A stretch of DNA of 5,966 nt from Treponema sp. (GTDB taxonomy: Bacteria; Spirochaetota; Spirochaetia; Treponematales; Breznakiellaceae): positions 1-5,966 of the forward strand of contig JAITHQ010000174.1 of NCBI GenBank assembly GCA_031279925.1, in the 5' to 3' direction. Shown piece by piece: positions 5,141 to 5,966 of this stretch. Position 1 is the first letter of the stretch; the number at the start of each line of letters is the position of its first letter. The translations under genes and the position numbers were made by a program. The notes below the pieces were generated by a model that worked only from the letters and a program-made list of their open reading frames with translations, did not search any database and was not told the origin of the DNA.

Positions 5141-5179
5141 CTCCATTTTTACATATTATGTCAAATTTTGGAGACAGAA

Positions 5180-5244
5180 TAAACCACAGACCGCCGCCCT
5201 GCGGCTTGCAAGCGCCCGCCGCCGCCCTGCGGTCTGTGGGTTTA
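5180..5244 (-). repeat. GC-rich nested inverted and direct repeat overlapping the stop codon of the 5242 gene
   Basis: TAAACCACAGACCGC (5180-5194) is complementary to GCGGTCTGTGGGTTTA (5229-5244) apart from one bulged G, and the right arm includes the stop codon. Inside, CCGCCGCCCTGCGG occurs twice in direct orientation (5191-5204 and 5219-5232), and GCTTGCAAGC (5204-5213) is a perfect palindrome at the centre. The block is far richer in GC than its flanks. It could stabilise the mRNA 3' end ahead of the terminator at 5101-5140, or be a small inserted palindromic element. Confidence 0.6.
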
Positions 5245-5964
5245 CCGTAACGAAGGGTCTGCTACCAGTTCGCGCAGCATATTGGGAGGGTTAACCTGCC
5301 CTGCCGATAAAACCCAGCCGTTATTGCTGCCGGTGGCACTATCAACCCTTCCGGAGCCAAGCAAATCGCAGAAAATCTTAAACGCGCCGTCCCTGCTTTC
5401 CAGCGAAATTTCTTTAAGCCAATACTCATTTACGCCGTTAGACGAAATACCGGCGGCAAAATACACGTCGCCGGTGGTTGTAGAAGCGGGATAGAAGGCA
5501 GCCGCGTCATAGGCATTTTGCGTAGTCCAATTCGTATTGGGGTCCCAGGGCCGCTTGTCGTCGGGCAGTTCGGTCAGTTCATACTGTATGGTGAACCAGA
5601 CATTGGGAGCCGCAGTACTTGGGTCAACCGCCAGGTCTTTTGCGATTCTGTCTACCAGGAACGGCATCTTTGTATTGAAACCGCCGCTTCCAACGTTATA
5701 AAAGAAATTCGCCTTGTTTTCGTCGCTCCAGGCGCCAAGTTTCGATATTTCGCCAAAGACAAAATTCCGGTGGTTGTTGCCCGACTCGTTAAAGACCGTG
5801 TCCTCCATATACACTTTCAGCCGCATTACCGGATTTTCTCCCAGATCGGCCCAGGTCTTGCCTTGGGGAATGGTAAACTTGTACATGGGTGCGTTTTTAT
5901 TGCCTACAATAATATGTTCGGTGTCTCTTGGCCGCTCATCATAAATTACCAGATAGTACAGGGT
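5242..5964 (-). CDS. C-terminal 240 residues of a probable carbohydrate-binding or secreted glycan-active protein (5' end outside window)
   Basis: The minus-strand frame stays open from the window edge to a TAA at 5242-5244. The ATG at 5886 is internal, because 26 in-frame sense codons precede it and no Shine-Dalgarno is seen. The sequence alternates beta strands rich in Tyr, Phe and Trp (TLYYLVIYDERP, MYKFTIPQGKTWADL, MRLKVYMED, NVWFTIQYEL) and ends with DVYFAAGISSNGVNEYWLKEI followed by SLESRDG. A strand order with a late 'G(I/L)SS...YWLKEI.L.S.DG' pattern is like galactose-binding-type beta-sandwich carbohydrate modules at the ends of spirochaete and Thermotoga-type glycosidases. That reading is structural inference, and no catalytic motif is in view. 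It could also be a repeat unit of a surface protein. It is in its own transcription unit, ended by the 5101-5140 terminator, but its place beside an arabinoside operon suits a role in plant-polysaccharide use. Confidence 0.65.
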   Translation of the reverse strand, partial: TLYYLVIYDERPRDTEHIIVGNKNAPMYKFTIPQGKTWADLGENPVMRLKVYMEDTVFNESGNNHRNFVFGEISKLGAWSDENKANFFYNVGSGGFNTKMPFLVDRIAKDLAVDPSTAAPNVWFTIQYELTELPDDKRPWDPNTNWTTQNAYDAAAFYPASTTTGDVYFAAGISSNGVNEYWLKEISLESRDGAFKIFCDLLGSGRVDSATGSNNGWVLSAGQVNPPNMLRELVADPSLR

Positions 5965-5966
5965 GT

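Noticed and set aside
5242..5886. The 214-codon minus-strand frame starting at ATG 5886 as a complete gene
   Set aside because: The same frame continues without a stop to the window edge with protein-like sequence, and no ribosome binding site precedes this ATG, so the true start is outside the window.

Overview
The window looks like the chromosome of a carbohydrate-using spirochaete, most likely a Treponema of the gut type. The basis is the lipoprotein signals ending in short relaxed lipoboxes (LASC, FAAC), the mid-range GC content, and a large LplA-type sugar-binding lipoprotein beside an arabinofuranosidase. The genus is an inference from gene style; no rRNA or other marker gene is present.

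Left part (1-1466, plus strand). The window opens inside a gene whose 3' part encodes a small beta-rich, probably exported protein (1-327). A clear intrinsic terminator follows (334-371). Next comes a gene-poor stretch of about 560 bases holding a 36-codon ORF with a strong ribosome binding site (388-498), debris-like sequence with short frames and two hairpins, and then a perfect 17-bp stem (838-880) that runs into the Shine-Dalgarno sequence of a GTG-started lipoprotein gene (891-1466).

Middle (1467-5100, minus strand). A convergent spacer with two stem-loops separates the lipoprotein gene from a two-gene unit read leftward. That unit has a promoter near 5012-5040 flanked by tandem TCACAAAATAT boxes, a leader of about 210 nt carrying three consecutive hairpins, an ABC-transporter solute-binding lipoprotein (3230-4792), a 117-nt spacer with another hairpin, and a cytoplasmic GH51 alpha-L-arabinofuranosidase (1631-3112). 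The simplest reading is uptake of arabinose-containing oligosaccharides followed by intracellular removal of arabinose. No permease or ATPase gene lies in the window, so the transporter must be completed elsewhere.

Right part (5101-5966, minus strand). A separate transcription unit enters from beyond the right edge. It is the C-terminal 240 residues of a protein that resembles a beta-sandwich carbohydrate-binding region. It ends in a GC-rich structured inverted repeat overlapping the stop codon and then a strong intrinsic terminator.

The most unusual feature is a family of intergenic palindromes with a shared core, CAAAACT-(2 to 5 nt)-AGTTTTG, present four times. Two of the copies share an identical 24-nt core, and three of the four lie in non-coding parts of the arabinoside operon. 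I found no convincing novel protein system. The best leads are this palindrome family, the structured leader with tandem operator-like boxes, and the hairpin at the lipoprotein start.
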